Positions 37,001-50,500 of a stretch of 64,000 nt of DNA are shown piece after piece. The notes under the pieces are model-generated. The model was given only the letters and a program-made list of their open reading frames with translations, was not told the origin of the DNA and did not search any database. Both the position numbers and the translations under genes were made by a program. Source of the stretch: Melanocharis versteri (lineage: Eukaryota; Chordata; Aves; Passeriformes; Melanocharitidae); contig VZTG01007186.1 of NCBI GenBank assembly GCA_013397845.1, positions 378,478 through 442,477 of the forward strand. The letters run 5' to 3'. Position 1 is the stretch's first letter. Every line of letters starts with the position of its first letter.

Positions 37001-40000
37001 GTCACAGCTGCTGGTGACTCTCCAGCTTGGGCTGACTCTCTGCCATTCCCTCCACATCACGGGCAAAATAGGGGAAAGCTCTATTCTGGGAATGTTTCAT
37101 CGATTAGTTACAATGTCTCTGTAGGCTACAAATGACAGCCAAGAAAAAAGGGTGTTAATTTACTATGCTGTTAATACTTGCAAGCTACCTACCAATATAA
37201 TATGGTAATAACAAAACAAACCCATGATGCAACGGAAAGAAAAGCCACCTATCATCTTTAAAGTGTGTCACATAGCTTCTGAATGGTAGTAATTAATGTC
37301 TTTAATGAGATTACTTCGTTAATAGGAATTTCTATTAATATTAATACATGCTAATAGGGGCAATGGATATAATTCTCTGTGTAAAGATTCTGATTTGTTT
37401 GCAGTCATAGATGTAGTCTCAGTCCAAAAATGCTGCATGCCAGGAACAAGTTTTGAGCTCCTGAATTTCTGTCCTGGAAATCGTACACAGAAATGTAAGA
37501 TGTATACCATGTGTGCCACATGATGGGTGGAAAGGCTGAGGATCATGTCTCTCTGTAAGTCTGAAGCTAATGATTAACAGCAGACATATTTACTCTTCCA
37601 GGTTAGAGCTGCTAGTTGATTACAACCAACTTTTATAAATATTGATAGCATGCAAAGAGACAGTCGTCTATTGCAAGTAATTTACAGATCAGTCATGTAT
37701 TATAAACTTAACTGCCTTACAAAGACATACAGTGCAGACGCTATTCCTCATGTTATTGTTTGACTCTCTTTATGCAAAGCCTTTCCTAACAAACAATACA
37801 AGAAAAAAACCCCAAGAAAAAAGAAACAAAACACAGGCCAGGTAAAAACTCTGAAAGAAGGGAATTGGTTTCAAATTAAGAGGAAATCGTCACCTCTACA
37901 AGCAGGTTTGTGTATAATGGCCCATGGCTCTCTGGACAGAGCTCCAAAACGGAGAGGCTCCAAACAGGCTTAGACGTTTGCTTGTACAGAGCTAAGCCTG
38001 AAGCCTAAGGCTCTCAAAATACACCTTTGCAATCTCAGGTAATTGTGCAGAGTCTCAGATCGAGCAGAGTTTACAGTTCTGGACAACAGAAGTAAGACAG
38101 GTCAGTGTACCTGCACACAGTTTATGTGTTACCGTAACACTACAAAAGCCTCATTTACATTGCTTTAAATTAAGGAAAGAGGTCATAAGAATTAATGTAA
38201 GCTTTAAAAGTTGACACAGTGGGTGTTTTTCATCTGGAAATGTAATGCTTATATACATGTATGTAATATATACTTACAGAGAGATCCTCTGCTATAATAC
38301 CTTAGACTCTCATAATTTATCACAACTCTTCCACTGGAAATTGAAATATTATAGTATAATAATACTTTAAAATATTATATTTACATGTGTATAATTTTAC
38401 ATATATTAAAGAACACACAAATATACATATATAAATATATATTTAAGAACACACAGGTCCATAATGCAGAAACAGACTGCAGAGCACCCCAGACACACTG
38501 CTGCAGCTTTCCCTGACTGCAGCTTTCTGCACTGAGACTCCTACTGATCTAAAAATCCAAAGACATGGCAAGCAGAAATGTTACAGTTCCTTGATTATTC
38601 CAACAACAAAGTAAATTCTATGTAATTTATGTGCTATAAAGTCTAAACAGACTGCACTTTTCATCATTTACTCTTAGCTTTTGTTTTGTGTTTTTGATGT
38701 GTTTCACAATTAATCTGGTACCAGTACATGGATTTATTTATTTCTGAGGTAAGACCGAGAAAAAGAAGATAGTTTCTGTTAGAAGTTTAAAATGCAGACA
38801 TTTAAATACAGTTTATTATAGTTAACAGTGTTAACATAATAATTTAGCTGCAAAGGATTAGAAATACATTTCACCTGAACTTTCAGATGCACATGTCCTC
38901 AGAACAAGTCTCATTTTTCCTTACCCACTTTAATGAATTTCTTGCATTAAATACGTAAGTAGTGAATTTTTTCAGACTGTAAGCTCCAAGGAAATAAGTA
39001 ATTTTCCAATTTAAAACAAGTACAGGAAACACCAAACTGAGATCAGGCCTTAGTTTATATAATCTTGTGTTAAATTTCTGGAACAGAAAAGAAAATGGGG
39101 TCTCTGTGCCCAAAATTCAAAACTCCAGTGGGCCAAACTCCACTTGATTCAAAAACTGGATTCAGAGAAAAAAAAAAGATTTTAAAGGCTAAATAAATTC
39201 AGTATACACAAACCAGTGACAAAACCTAAATTTAAAAGAAGAAAAGGAGATGGACACACACAACGATTTTCAAATGCCATCAAAACATTATCTGACAGAA
39301 ACCAGTGAACATCAGCTGGAGTCCTGACACACAGCCCAGGTGGATTTGCTCCCAGCTGCTAGCCAGGCCTCGACGAGAGCCACGTCTACGAGAGGTGCAA
39401 GTGCTGCATGTCTGGATGGACATGGGAGTTTGAAGTACCTTAGGGACCAAATCCAGCAAAAACCTTGATATGCAACTTACCAACTGTATTTGATTACAGT
39501 ACCTCCCCCCACCCCAAACAAGAGAAGTCTCAAAATGGGATTCTTATGACAGTAATTGTTTACCAAACCAAGCAAAGGTTTTTAAATCCCGGTCTTCCCG
39601 GCCGTTTTTGCTTCTATTGGCACTTCTTTAGCATATTAGCCCTTTGGGGCTTCAAGGACCTATCTTCATAAGTGTTTACAAACCACTAAACACGCCGGTG
39701 GCACAGTATCAGTGGTAAGTAATAATAGTATCTCCTCCACAAACAAGACACGATAGAACACTTGCGCCCTGAAACATTCCCGGGTGGAGTATCTCTTATG
39801 AAAGAATTTCTTTATTAACGCTTTGTTCAGGGAGGGAGCTCCACTGGAACAACAATATACCCAAGTAATGCTGTCCTGGTATCCTGTCTGCTCTCCTCAC
39901 CCATGCAGACCATGTACTTTGGAGCTGATTTAAAAAATTCTTTGTAATTATGAGGAGTTGAGACCCAAATCTAGATCTCTATCACCCAAGAAGTTATTCT

Positions 40001-42260
40001 TGGTCTCCAAGAAGGTAAACAGGACTACTTTTGTGAATATGACAAAATAAAGCCTGCAATGACAGACCCCTCAAACTGTAAGCAAGACAATATAACTGAA
40101 GCACCAAGTATGAATATGCTCAAACACATATAAAACTGAGTATGTCTGCACTTCTGCAACAAATGTCTTCCCAAGGTTATGAGTACAGAGAAGGTGAAAA
40201 AATACATTTCCAACACAGGATTTTATTCTCACCTTCTATTGCCAGACCTGTGAGAGCAAATGTCAGTCAAGAGGATACAGTAAGGAATTACTTGCAACAA
40301 ATGAACTCAGTAAATGATCTGCCGTGAGGCAGTAAGAACAGCTGTGTGTCTGTAACAAGTAACTATGTTCAAATGATTTATTGTAGAGACTGTCTAGAAC
40401 AGTCTAAGGAGATTCATCTTTCCCACAACACACATATGTTGTTAATGGGTCAGCAAGAGTGGAGCACTGAGTAGTGCTGACTGTACCTCCCAATTAATTT
40501 CATATGCTTTTCATCTTCAAATTTGAGGGTAAATTAAAATAAACCTTTGTTTTGCCACCATCTATTCTCATTGTCATCTGCAAAATAAATCTACTAAACC
40601 ACCCCCACCCCTTCCCCAAAAGCATAAACTAACCTGGAAAAGAGGAAAACAAACTAAATGGAATGAGTGCTCTCCTCTCCCAAAAGCTCTATTTCCCTTT
40701 CCTCTTTCTTTCAGTTTCTATTCACAGACAGTGGCTGATGTGCCAGATATGTTCTAGAGCTGGCAATTATTTTTTTGCCATTCTTCCTACTGAAAAAAAG
40801 AAAAAAATTCTTACACAATACATGCATAGTTAGTTCTCGAAACATGATCTAGAAAGTAAATTGCTGTTAGGGGAGGTAGGTTCATTTCCCCATTCTGTGG
40901 CTCAGTCTTCACTTATTTTCAACATCTCATTTGAAAGTGAAGATAACAGAATTTCCCTTTCTCAAAGATTAATAAACAAAAACAGCACAAAAAAAGCTAT
41001 CATAGAAATAATATAGAGCTTTTGTGCCCTTTTACAGGCATTTTCCATTTATCCTTAGCTCTTCTACTGTATCTTCCTACTGTTCATTTTTTGGACAACC
41101 TGCAACTGTACCAGCTACCTGTCCCCATGCCACATCCCCCTACCTGCTGCCTCTTTCAAGTAGCTGGCTCCATTCTCCTGGCTCTTCTCATCTCAGCTGC
41201 CTTCTCTGGCCTTGATGCAGTTCCAGGGGTGGAGGTGCATCTCAGTGCCCAGTGCTCAGGCACTACGAGACATCAGAGCCCCAAAGCTGACTGGAATGAC
41301 ACCTGCTTGGGCACTGTCCACCTCTCCACACTCTGCAGGGGGAGGAGCTGTCTTGGAGATAAAAGGCAGTAGCTCCACCTCTGTATCCCATAGCTTCATG
41401 CCCTAATGCTGCTGAGACTTCCTACAGTGATTGCCAGTTCCTCTGCTAGGTAGCTGAAGTGCTGTCCTGAAGAGATGGAAGGCAGTCAGCCTCTCTTCAC
41501 CCTGCCCATTTGCTTCATTGATAAAGGACAGAAAAGAGAAGCACCTACAGGTTTGTTCAGCCTTTGGGACCTGGAGATCTCTGTGCAAATATTAGCTGTC
41601 AATCGTTTTTTTCATTTCTGTCCCCCAGCAGCTGCAGAACGAAGCTTAAGAAGACAAGCTGGGTGCACTCTGAAGTCTTGAAACCGTAAGTCAAATAATA
41701 TCTTGAATGTTTTTCTGTTGTGATTTTCAGGCCGATTTCATTACATATGGAAAGTTGATCTGTGGTATTAATAACTGCGCAAGCATTCATTGTGTTCTTA
41801 TGGGAACTGAATTGTTGGGGAGCCATCTGAACATAATACTGCACTGTGAAACATGCTTTGTTCCTCCTTATCTTCTCCTGGGCACCTAATTGTAACTGAA
41901 ATACTTGTGACAAGGAACCTCCTCCCACAAGCATCTGTAAAATCATCAATTTCATAAACCAGCCTTATTAAAATAGCATTTCATGACTTGAGTTGGACTT
42001 CTGCCTTGATACTGCAAATAGTATTATGGAACAATGCATGTATATTGATCTACAAACCATAAATTCCATCTCTCTTCCATGCTAACACTTACGATAAATG
42101 AAATTTTCTTTGATTTGGTATTATGAATGAAACTGGATTGGATGAGCAAAGAAATCTGAAGGCAGGTGTTACCCAAGTTCAAAACTAATATGTATTTTTT
42201 TTCTTTTAAATTATTAAGTACGTGATTAATAAGTTTCTGAACTATTTTCGGTCTATATAG
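31079..42260. other. Non-coding region, probably EXPH5 intron 1
   Basis: About 11 kb of AT-rich DNA upstream of EXPH5 exon 2 with no recognised gene or RNA. The minus-strand open frame at 31525-31887 (120 codons) resembles no family I know. G+C-richer patches lie at 32460-32830 and 41020-41660. Because the first exon is missing, this may be intron or 5' flanking DNA. Confidence 0.55.
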
Positions 42261-42283
42261 CAGTGAACAGCCATATGAGTTAT

Positions 42284-42680
42284 ACCAAAGCTCACTGTTG
42301 CTGCTTCTCTGAACTCGTTCCAAGGAGAAGGAGGCAGGCACGGCTGGTTTTGGTGGCTGCTCTAGGCACTGCAGAGAGGAGCCACGGGAGGGCACTGGAA
42401 GGAGAGAACAGGCCAAAAAGGCTCTCCCGGGAACCAGCAGTCCGGGAAACAGCAAGAGCTCTGCTCCCTGCCCGTAGCAAGAATAAATCAAGGTCCAACA
42501 GGACACACAGTTCATTTCTGTATAAAAGCGAAAGCCATACCGAGAGGTGTCCCCGGCCAGGCTTAGAGGTCTGAAAAGGCTGCTAAGGGAGCCAAGAAAG
42601 GGCCAACGGCACCCAGAGAATCTGCTGGGGCATCAGGAGCAACAGGAGGGGACAGCACCAAGCAGAGCTGAGAGCTACAC
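42284..42680 (+). promoter_or_regulatory. G+C-richer block with a TATA box, possible promoter
   Basis: Against AT-rich surroundings this block is purine- and G+C-rich and carries TATAAAAG at 42521-42528 on the plus strand. It has no recognised coding sequence. It may be an old LTR or a chance TATA; the call is speculative. Confidence 0.2.
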
Positions 42681-43699
42681 AAATGTGCACATTTGGCAAC
42701 CTAACTCACACGTTCCTGCTCTAAACAAAGGCTACAAAGAGAAAGGGAGATGAGAGAGGTTGTATAAAGCAACCTTTCTGCAGAAAATATCCCCATTATG
42801 CACTTAATTTCACAAAGGCATACGCTGCCTGGATGAAGAGAGATCCTGTGGTTCTACCCAGTGTAGGTAAGCAACAAGAAAAGAAAAAAAAATGTATTTG
42901 TCAGGAAACAATTGCAAGCTCAACACATTTGAGGAAGTCACAATAAACCACAGAGAATGTTGGAATTCATCTTCTGATCTTATTTCTTATTTCATCTTTC
43001 AAAATTAACTGGCGTTAACATTTTTCAGTATAACAAACGTAGCTTGTTCCTGCTTTTTGGATTCCAGAGTTATATCTGGGAATGAATTCCAATTTTTCGT
43101 CGATCTTTTAAGGACGGGCAGACAGCTATGTGCTTGCTTCTATGACATCAAACAGTACAGACAAGATCAGCACAGTCATTAGAACCTGACTTTGGTCTGC
43201 CAGCAAATGCTGCATTCCCTCTGTCAATCCAGTCTAGATTGGATCTACAGGAATGTGCTACATTGTAAATACAGATGGTCGCTGAAAAAACGTTACCAAT
43301 TCGTCGCTGACCACTGGTTGCTATTGATTTGCTCCCTGGCCCTGCCCAGCTCCAACCAGCTCTTTCCAAAACCATGCTCAAGAGCAGTTCAAAGGGCAAC
43401 TCACTTCACTAACTTTGTGCAAAAAGAGTAGTCTTAATGAAATTGCTCCTTCCATTCCAGAGTGTCTCCTATATGCCTTGTTTGATTGACAGCATAAATC
43501 AAATAGCTACAAAATCACACTTTGAAAATATCCCAGGAGCAGGCTGCCACAGTTCTCAGGCATTATTTTAAAAAATTTAAACTGAAAAAAATGTCTGTGA
43601 AGTTAATTATCAAAATAATAGTAATAAGAATGACAAGGAGGCAGGCATATGGGACAAAGAGGATCAAATGCAATTTTATTCAGAGCCTCTGAAGCTCAC

Positions 43700-43990
43700 T
43701 GTGGTCATATAAGAACTGCAGGATTTGGCCCTCCAGGGTGATCACTGTTATTACTTTGATTATAGTAGCACAGGGCAACACCACACAGACTGGAACCTGT
43801 CTGGTCCTAATGGGAGTCTTCTGGCCTGAAGAGCTTACCATCTAAATAAGAACAGGTAGACAAGTAGAGTGAGAAAGAAAGTACTTTTATTAGGTCCAAG
43901 AGAGATTAGGAAACTCGCCCAAGGACACATACCTTTGACAGATACAGGGTTTAACCTAGATTTTCAGTATGGCACCTTGGTCATTAACAC
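43700..43990 (+). repeat. Ancient MIR/L2-like SINE relic
   Basis: The motifs GAGCTTACCATCTAAATAAG, then GAGATTAGGAAACTCGCCCAAGGACACAT and a following CAGGGTTTAACCTAGATTTT stand in the same order as the classic old amniote repeat of the form GAGGTTAAGTAACTTGCCCAAGGTCACA ... GGATTCGAACCCAGGTCT. Strongly diverged. Confidence 0.55.
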
Positions 43991-45443
43991 TTCCTACCTT
44001 CTGCTTAACTTCTGAATGCCTCTTCAGCTGAGATTTAAACAGACTACATCTCAGTAAAGCATCACCAGAAACATCCTGTTATGCCATGTTTATTTTGACA
44101 GCTTTCACATAGAGAGCATTTTCTATTGACAGACTCCTAAGTGCACAGATGAAGAAACAAACACAAATTTGGGGGCAGGTGAAAGCCTCGAGCTCAAGAG
44201 CAGGCTACTGCTTCACAAGGCTCTCTATAGCATTGGAAGTTTCAATGCATTTGCTTCAGCTTTAGTCCCAAAAACTTCAAAGTTTTAAACTTACAGCTCT
44301 CCAGCTGTGCAATTCCCCATATCTATCAAAATATTCCCCCTTTTTTGGGGGGTCATAATAAGACATATGGACCAGAAATTAATCAGAAAATGAAAAGTAA
44401 TACCAAATTATGGAAGAAAGAAATTGCCAAACTTAACTCAGTCCAGGTTCACGTGCCACAGAAAACTAAGACAAGTTTTAGATGTAAGTCAGTGTTGACA
44501 CACAATATTTAACCATGCCCATCATAAAATCCACTTTACTGAAATAAAAAATACACAGTACAAAAATCCACTTCACGCAAACGTTACTCATTAACATTCC
44601 TTCTATATCTTACATGAAAGCATTGCTTGTGAAAAGTGCCCCCTTGCAAATCTAAGAGGACACTGCCTCTCACTTCATAACGTGCCAAAAGTTCTACCGG
44701 CAGGAGGAAATGATAACCTTTAATAATAAACGGCTCGTTTCCCAGCATAATTTCTATTAATTCCTCGACCTTTGTTTTCACTATCAACTCAAATAGCTTT
44801 GATGATTACACAAAGGGGAAATATGAGCTAGAAGCAAGGTCGAGGTGTCCTGTATCTCCATAAGGCAGAGAGAATTCAATCAAATCACTTTCAAGAGTCT
44901 TGTGAACTACCCTTCAGGCAGGTGAGTGCCTGGCTTCGTTTCCAAAAGCTGCCAGGATCGACTCAAAAGCCGCAGAGCTGCCACGTTTCCCTGCAAGGTC
45001 CGGCACAACTTCCCCGTCGCCGCGGTCTCCCGGGTACCGGTGTTTAGCCCACACCCCATGCCAGCGGCACGGTGAAGCACAGAAGCGGCCTCCTCCTCCT
45101 CCCCGGGGAAGGAGAGGTGCCACGGGGAGCCGCAGCCGTGACTCAGAGCCGTCTCTGTCACAACACGCATTTCCCAAACGTCCCGATGCTCCAGGTGCCC
45201 GGCCGGACGGCTCCGGCGGCAGCCGGCGCTGGCGGGAGGCTCCGGCGCTCCCCGGTGCCCCGGCAGCACCGCCGGGAGCTCAGCTCTCCCTGCCGCGCAG
45301 CACCGCAGCCCCACGCCGCCCCGGCCGGCGCAGACCCTCCCCGGTGGGGGGGCCCCCTTTCCTTTCCCGTTCTCCCCGTCGGGATGAAGCGGCCGCGGCT
45401 CCTCCGCCTCCCCGCGCCGCCGGGCTGGGGCCGTGCGCCCCCC

Positions 45444-45504
45444 GCAATCCCCGCTCCGCGCCCCGCAAACCCCGCTCCGCGCCCCGCAATCCCCGCTCCG
45501 CGCC
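45444..45504. repeat. 21-bp GC-rich minisatellite at the edge of the gap
   Basis: Three tandem copies of a 21-bp unit beginning GCAATCCCCGCTCCGCGCC (the middle copy has GCAAACC), the last cut by the gap. The array probably continues into the unsequenced part. Confidence 0.9.
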
Positions 45505-45707
45505 NNNNNNNNNNNNNNNNNNNNNNNNNNNNNNNNNNNNNNNNNNNNNNNNNNNNNNNNNNNNNNNNNNNNNNNNNNNNNNNNNNNNNNNNNNNNNNNN
45601 NNNNNNNNNNNNNNNNNNNNNNNNNNNNNNNNNNNNNNNNNNNNNNNNNNNNNNNNNNNNNNNNNNNNNNNNNNNNNNNNNNNNNNNNNNNNNNNNNNNN
45701 NNNNNNN
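45505..45707. other. Assembly gap (203 N)
   Basis: Run of undetermined bases within the CpG island. The true length is unknown. Open frames that appear to cross it are not evidence of genes. Confidence 1.
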
Positions 45708-46179
45708 GCCCGGCTCCCCGCGGCACCCGAGCGCGGCCCCGCCGCTCCGCCCGGCCGCCGCTCGGGCCCCGGCAGCCCCTCCGTGCAGCACGCCCTGCAG
45801 GAGGACACGCCCGGGGTCTGGCGGAGTGGGTGCAAAGCGGCAACTTTTCCTCGAGGAAAGAATGGGACAGTGTTCCCTGTGTTTCCTATTTGCTCTACTT
45901 AAAGGTTTTCCTGAAGAAATAGTAGAGAACTATTCTTGTTCTTGACCTGGGAGTTATAATCACATCTCGGAAGTCATTTCATCCTGATTCCGTTCTAACG
46001 GCTCTAATGCAACTCAGCTCCGTGCTGGTGGGAGCACCACGAATTGCTGTGTCTCCGAAGTATGTGTCTGACTAGTTTGCTGTACTAGTTGGATACTTTG
46101 TAAAATGTCCTTTGAAATTTTTCCATTGAAGAAGAGCTTTATTCAGGGCCAAACTGCAGATGGAGGAGAATTACGGTGG

Positions 46180-46592
46180 TTTATTTCAGGCTGAGAAAGT
46201 CGGGGCTGTTCAGCCTGGAAAAGAGAAGGTTTGTGGTGGAGACCTTGTAACAACCTTCCAGTATCTGAAGGGGGCCTACAAGGAAGCCAGAGAGGAACTC
46301 TTTTTTAGGAACTCTAGTGGTAGGAGAACTAGTAATGGGTACAAATTAAAAGAGGTAAAATTTAGATTAGATATTAGGAAGAATTTTTTTTTACTGTGAG
46401 AGTGGTGAGGTACTGGAACAGGTTGCTCAGGGAGGTTGTGGATGCCCGAGTCCTGACAGTGTTCAAGGCCGGGTTGGACAAGGCCTTGAGCAGCCTGGTC
46501 TAGTGGGAGGTGTCTCTCCCCTTGGCTGGGGGGGTTGAGACTAGATGATCTTTAAGATCCCTTCCAAACCCTTAACATTCTCTGATTCTATG
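46180..46592 (+). mobile_element. CR1 LINE 3' end
   Basis: Starts in GGCTGAGAAAGTCGGGGCTG, then TTCAGCCTGGAAAAGAGAAG, TTAGATATTAGGAAGAATTT, CTGGAACAGGTTGCTCAGGG, GACTAGATGATCTTTAAGAT and ends TCTGATTCTATGA. Well-preserved tail but no coding capacity. Confidence 0.93.
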
Positions 46593-47436
46593 AAAGAAAA
46601 CACAATTTTTGTTATGGCAAAGCAAGTCGGTTGAAAAAGGCAGGGCAGTGTGTGGCAGGAGCTGGGCTGTGATGCACACAGCCACCTTCCAACCCTGCAG
46701 CAGGCTGACGTGGGGTTGTGGGAGAATGTTTCCCCACTAGGGAGTTGAGTGGTGCAAGTGGAAATAAGGGCCTTAGAGCACAGCGGGAATAATAGGTTGC
46801 AGGCCGTTCCTTGTTTTGGCAGGGCTTCTGGCATCATTTGTCTGACCCAAAGAGGAACTTACCTGAGTCCTGCTAACCGAACAACAAAAGCAAGGCTTTG
46901 AGACAATTGTTGAAAATGTAAAAAAGCAAACTATGAAGAATTGTGATGTGGAAAGGGTGTGTCTCCGACAGAGAAAAGACAGTGAATTTTTAATAGTGTA
47001 TGGTCTGGGCAGAGTCCAAGCATGTTGTTTCTAAAAGTGCAAGAGGCACAGCTGTCCCTGGTGCACTAGGAGAACTTCCCTCCAAGAGTAAATGTCCTGT
47101 CCTTCCCATTCGGCTGCATTGAGCATTACAGAGGGACTGTTTCACCAGCGGATGCTGAGTGTATGGAGCTCTCCAGGGGACTCTCCCAGGCAGTGAATTA
47201 GACATCACTCTCCCTTTCTGACTGGCACCTGCAGGATATGGGAAGCAGTTGCTCACTGTGCTTCTGCATCATGCTGGATCTGCTCCACAGCTGGGGCAGA
47301 ACATGGTAACATTTTTTTCTGCACATCCATTGCAATGAAGCTCATCGATGCCCACACTTGCCTTAAAAACAATGTTTCATCTTATTGGTGAGTTGTGGTC
47401 TTTTAACTTCTTGTTAACTTAAACTTAAAAGAAGTC

Positions 47437-47513
47437 CCTGCTTGTTGCAGGAGATTGGACTAGATGACCTTTAAAAGTCCCTTCCAAACCAAACCATTCT
47501 GTGATTCCATGGT
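47437..47513 (+). mobile_element. CR1 LINE terminal fragment
   Basis: Only the last 75 bp or so of a CR1: GATTGGACTAGATGACCTTT, then TCCCTTCCAAACCAAACC and the tail ATTCTGTGATTCCATGG. Confidence 0.88.
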
Positions 47514-50500
47514 GAAAAATAAATACATAGATACAGAATATATAGGAAGGCTATTTTCTTATGCATTTTCTTGCATTTTCTTATGGTTTTGCTAAGGCAG
47601 TTATGTATTACAGTTCTTACAAATAGAGTGACATTTTCCCACAAATTTGGTGACTATCTATAATTGCATTTATCCTTCATGTAAGTCAAGAATGGGATTG
47701 TATTTCTAAGTTTCTGTCATTCTTTTTCTTCATTTCTAGAAATTTGATTAATTGGTGCTTTTTTCTTCCCATCATTAAAACATTTGTTGGCATATTTTTA
47801 GTGCAGAGGGAAGCAGGGGCGAGATGTTCATTTAATGTATGAGCAATGTATAGTCTTTCAGATAATAAGAAAGAAATTTTTTTTTGTGTACAAAGCAATG
47901 GAATTGTTTAGAAGAGTGGCAAGTACATACACTAATGGCTTTAGAGGGATGCTGCAAGACTTCACAGTGATAATTACTTCAATGGCTTTTATCCAGAATA
48001 TTTAGAGATTTGGGCATAGCCATTTGTATAATCAGAAGGCCTTCATTTTACACAGCATCATTGGTACGTTACATAAGCATTACAAAATGTGTGTTGGACC
48101 GTGACTAGAAACAGCTCCTATCTATGGAGTCTTTTACTAGAAATTTATTCTGTGAAAAATAACCACTTTTCCAAATGTCTTTTCATCACTCCACATCACT
48201 TACAATTTATGCCTTTTCCATATATGGATCATGATGGCAAGAAAACACTGCCTGTATTCCAGTATTTAGAGCCTCTAGCACCTTATGCACTTTAATTTCT
48301 GCTCCATAAACCTAAGGTAAGATACATGCTTTAAATTTTTTCCATGGTTTTTAGCTAACAGCTGTTCCAGGAAGATACAGATGTGTTTCTTGCAAATAAG
48401 TAGTGTTTTCCAGTTTAAAAACCTGAAACAGAGGGCCAAAATAGCATATGAGAGGCTGCAGACATGAGGCATCATTAGTAATGTTAATTGCTGATGCCAC
48501 TAAAGAGGATGCTGACACACATACCTTAATTATAGGGCAAATTCTCCAGAAACTGCGTTTCACAAATACTGCTGTACTAATGGGTGGTGCTAACTCCATT
48601 TATTTTCAGTGGAGGAATTCAAAGTGTAGGGTTCTGGAAAGCCAGAAGGATTGATTCTAGAAGTTGGTCTGTACCTAGGGCATTGAGGGGAATGCACAGA
48701 AGGGTTGGTTAAATCTTGCAGCAATTGGCCCTGAGGCTTGTATCAGCCTTGAGGCTTGAAAGAACTGTAAGGTCTTGTCTGTTCCTGTTGCACTAATTAC
48801 TGTGTAAATTGTCAGCCAGATTAGTGAAGGCTGGTTTAATTAACTCCCTGCGTTAAGTGAGAATGGCTTCATGACAAGCCAAAGAATACATATGAAGCGT
48901 GTTTCATTTAAAATGTACTAAATCTGCTTATTGTTTTTGAAATAAATATTTCTAACACTAGGCTAGGTGAAAAATACTTGGATCATACTACTCATGAGGA
49001 CAAAAGCAGTGCCTCTCCTCTGTTTAACAAGCCCATTGTTTATACCTCAGTTTATTCTAATAGTCATTATTTATTGATGTGTGTTAACATCTGGAGATCC
49101 ATCTGAGTTTCAGGGGACATGGAGGCTTGCAGTGTATGGTTCCCACTGCCACAGGTCAGCATGTCCACTGAGCAGTGGGTGTCCGCCAGGATCTTTCACT
49201 GGGCCCTCAACTCCCACTTCAAAAGAGCTTTGGACTTTCATTCAGGCATTTCAGCTGTGAAGTGGTGCACTTTGAAGATTGCCTGGACATCAACATCCAA
49301 ATGGTGTTTGTGTTTTTGTAGCTGTTTGTGTGCTACACAGCCTCTAGGGAGGCAAGGAGGGAGCCAAGACCAGGCTGAGCAGGCTGCGGGGCGTAGACCA
49401 TCACTGACCACCCTGTAAACGCCACGGGCAGCAGATCTGCTCCCACAGGGACAGCCAGTCTTCAAGGTACACTGCGTTCACAAGTCACATCTTGCAGCCT
49501 GTGCGGCTGCAGACTGCTCCTTTTCACAATCTCCTCAAGCACTTCCTCTTGCTGAGTCTGTCATTCACCTGCTGCTTTTTTCCTCCCCATCCCTGGAGTG
49601 TGGGCTGCTCCCTTCCTCCACTTTTAGACTCTGCTCTGCCTACACAGCGCATTTCTTCACCTTACAAGTACTGCTTGCTGCTGCTGCCTCTTGCTCCAAG
49701 CCCTTCCTACCCCATACATTGTCAATGTGGACTCCTCGATTCGTTTCCTGTGCAGGGTTGTTTCTGCTGAAATAGACTTGTTGATCCCTTATAATGACAT
49801 AAGGGCATCGGGGCAAAATATGATCTGGTTTTTGCCTACCAGAAGAAAAGTAAGAGTGATGTGGCAAAAGCATATTAGCATTGCATAGCAGCAAGGAAAG
49901 GTGGTTGTGAGAGAGGTCCCTGAAATGGTGGCTGTAGTCTGACCCTGGCACTTCATGACACTGCTCTCTGTGTGTTTGGTGCTGCTTTGGAAAACGACTC
50001 CATGACACCCCTTTGTTTTGCTTTTTCCTTATGACTGTCTGTCTGTCCTTCTTCCGCCCTTATTTTTAGGATTCAGTTAATCACTAATTTCATTTGTAAT
50101 ACTCATTGGGACTGCACTTTCTCTGGACTGGAAAGAAGAGAGTATTGTGAGTAGGATCCCTCACAGGGCAAGACAGATTGGGCTTGTAGGGGGTTGCTGC
50201 AGAGGGCTGTGGCCCAGAGAGGCATATGAAGCAGATTGTTATCCTTACAGCTCTGGAGTGTAAAACCACTGCTTGGAATGGGAAGGCAAACATGAAATTA
50301 AGCAGGATTTCTGCTTTATTATAGGTCTGATGTCTTGACTGTCAGAGCCATAGGTTGGCTAGCACTGCATATAACATCTGCTCTCTTGGCAGAAACTAGG
50401 CAACCTTCTCTTCCTCCTTAACTAATATGTGCATGAACATAATCACCAGAGGCCAATACCTGGGACATAGCAGAATTATACATTCAATATATTTAGGTCA

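Larger units (their letters stand above)
44980..45860. promoter_or_regulatory. CpG island interrupted by an assembly gap, candidate EXPH5 or lncRNA promoter
   Basis: Very high G+C with frequent CpG on both sides of a run of 203 N. All six frames stay open for long stretches because of the composition, but none matches EXPH5 exon 1 or any protein I know. It lies about 14 kb upstream of EXPH5 exon 2. A transcription start here is likely from general knowledge of vertebrate CpG islands; which gene and strand it serves cannot be told. Confidence 0.6.

Noticed and set aside
41022..41372. 116-codon plus-strand frame with a hydrophobic start like a secreted protein
   Set aside because: Leu-rich by composition; no cleavage context, no family, no splice or promoter support.
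44584..44787. 67-codon minus-strand open frame (starting MIVKTKVEELIEIMLG) beside the CpG island
   Set aside because: Looks protein-like at first, but I know no match and see no splice signals tying it to another exon.
45060..45130. A minus-strand stretch reading SFPGEEEEAASVLH, loosely like the start helix of EXPH5
   Set aside because: Only the acidic run is shared. The charged part that should follow is absent and no ATG or splice donor fits the phase needed by exon 2.
44907..45835. Long open frames on both strands across the CpG island, up to 294 codons
   Set aside because: They exist because the region is GC-rich and because N bases hide stops. None matches a protein I know.
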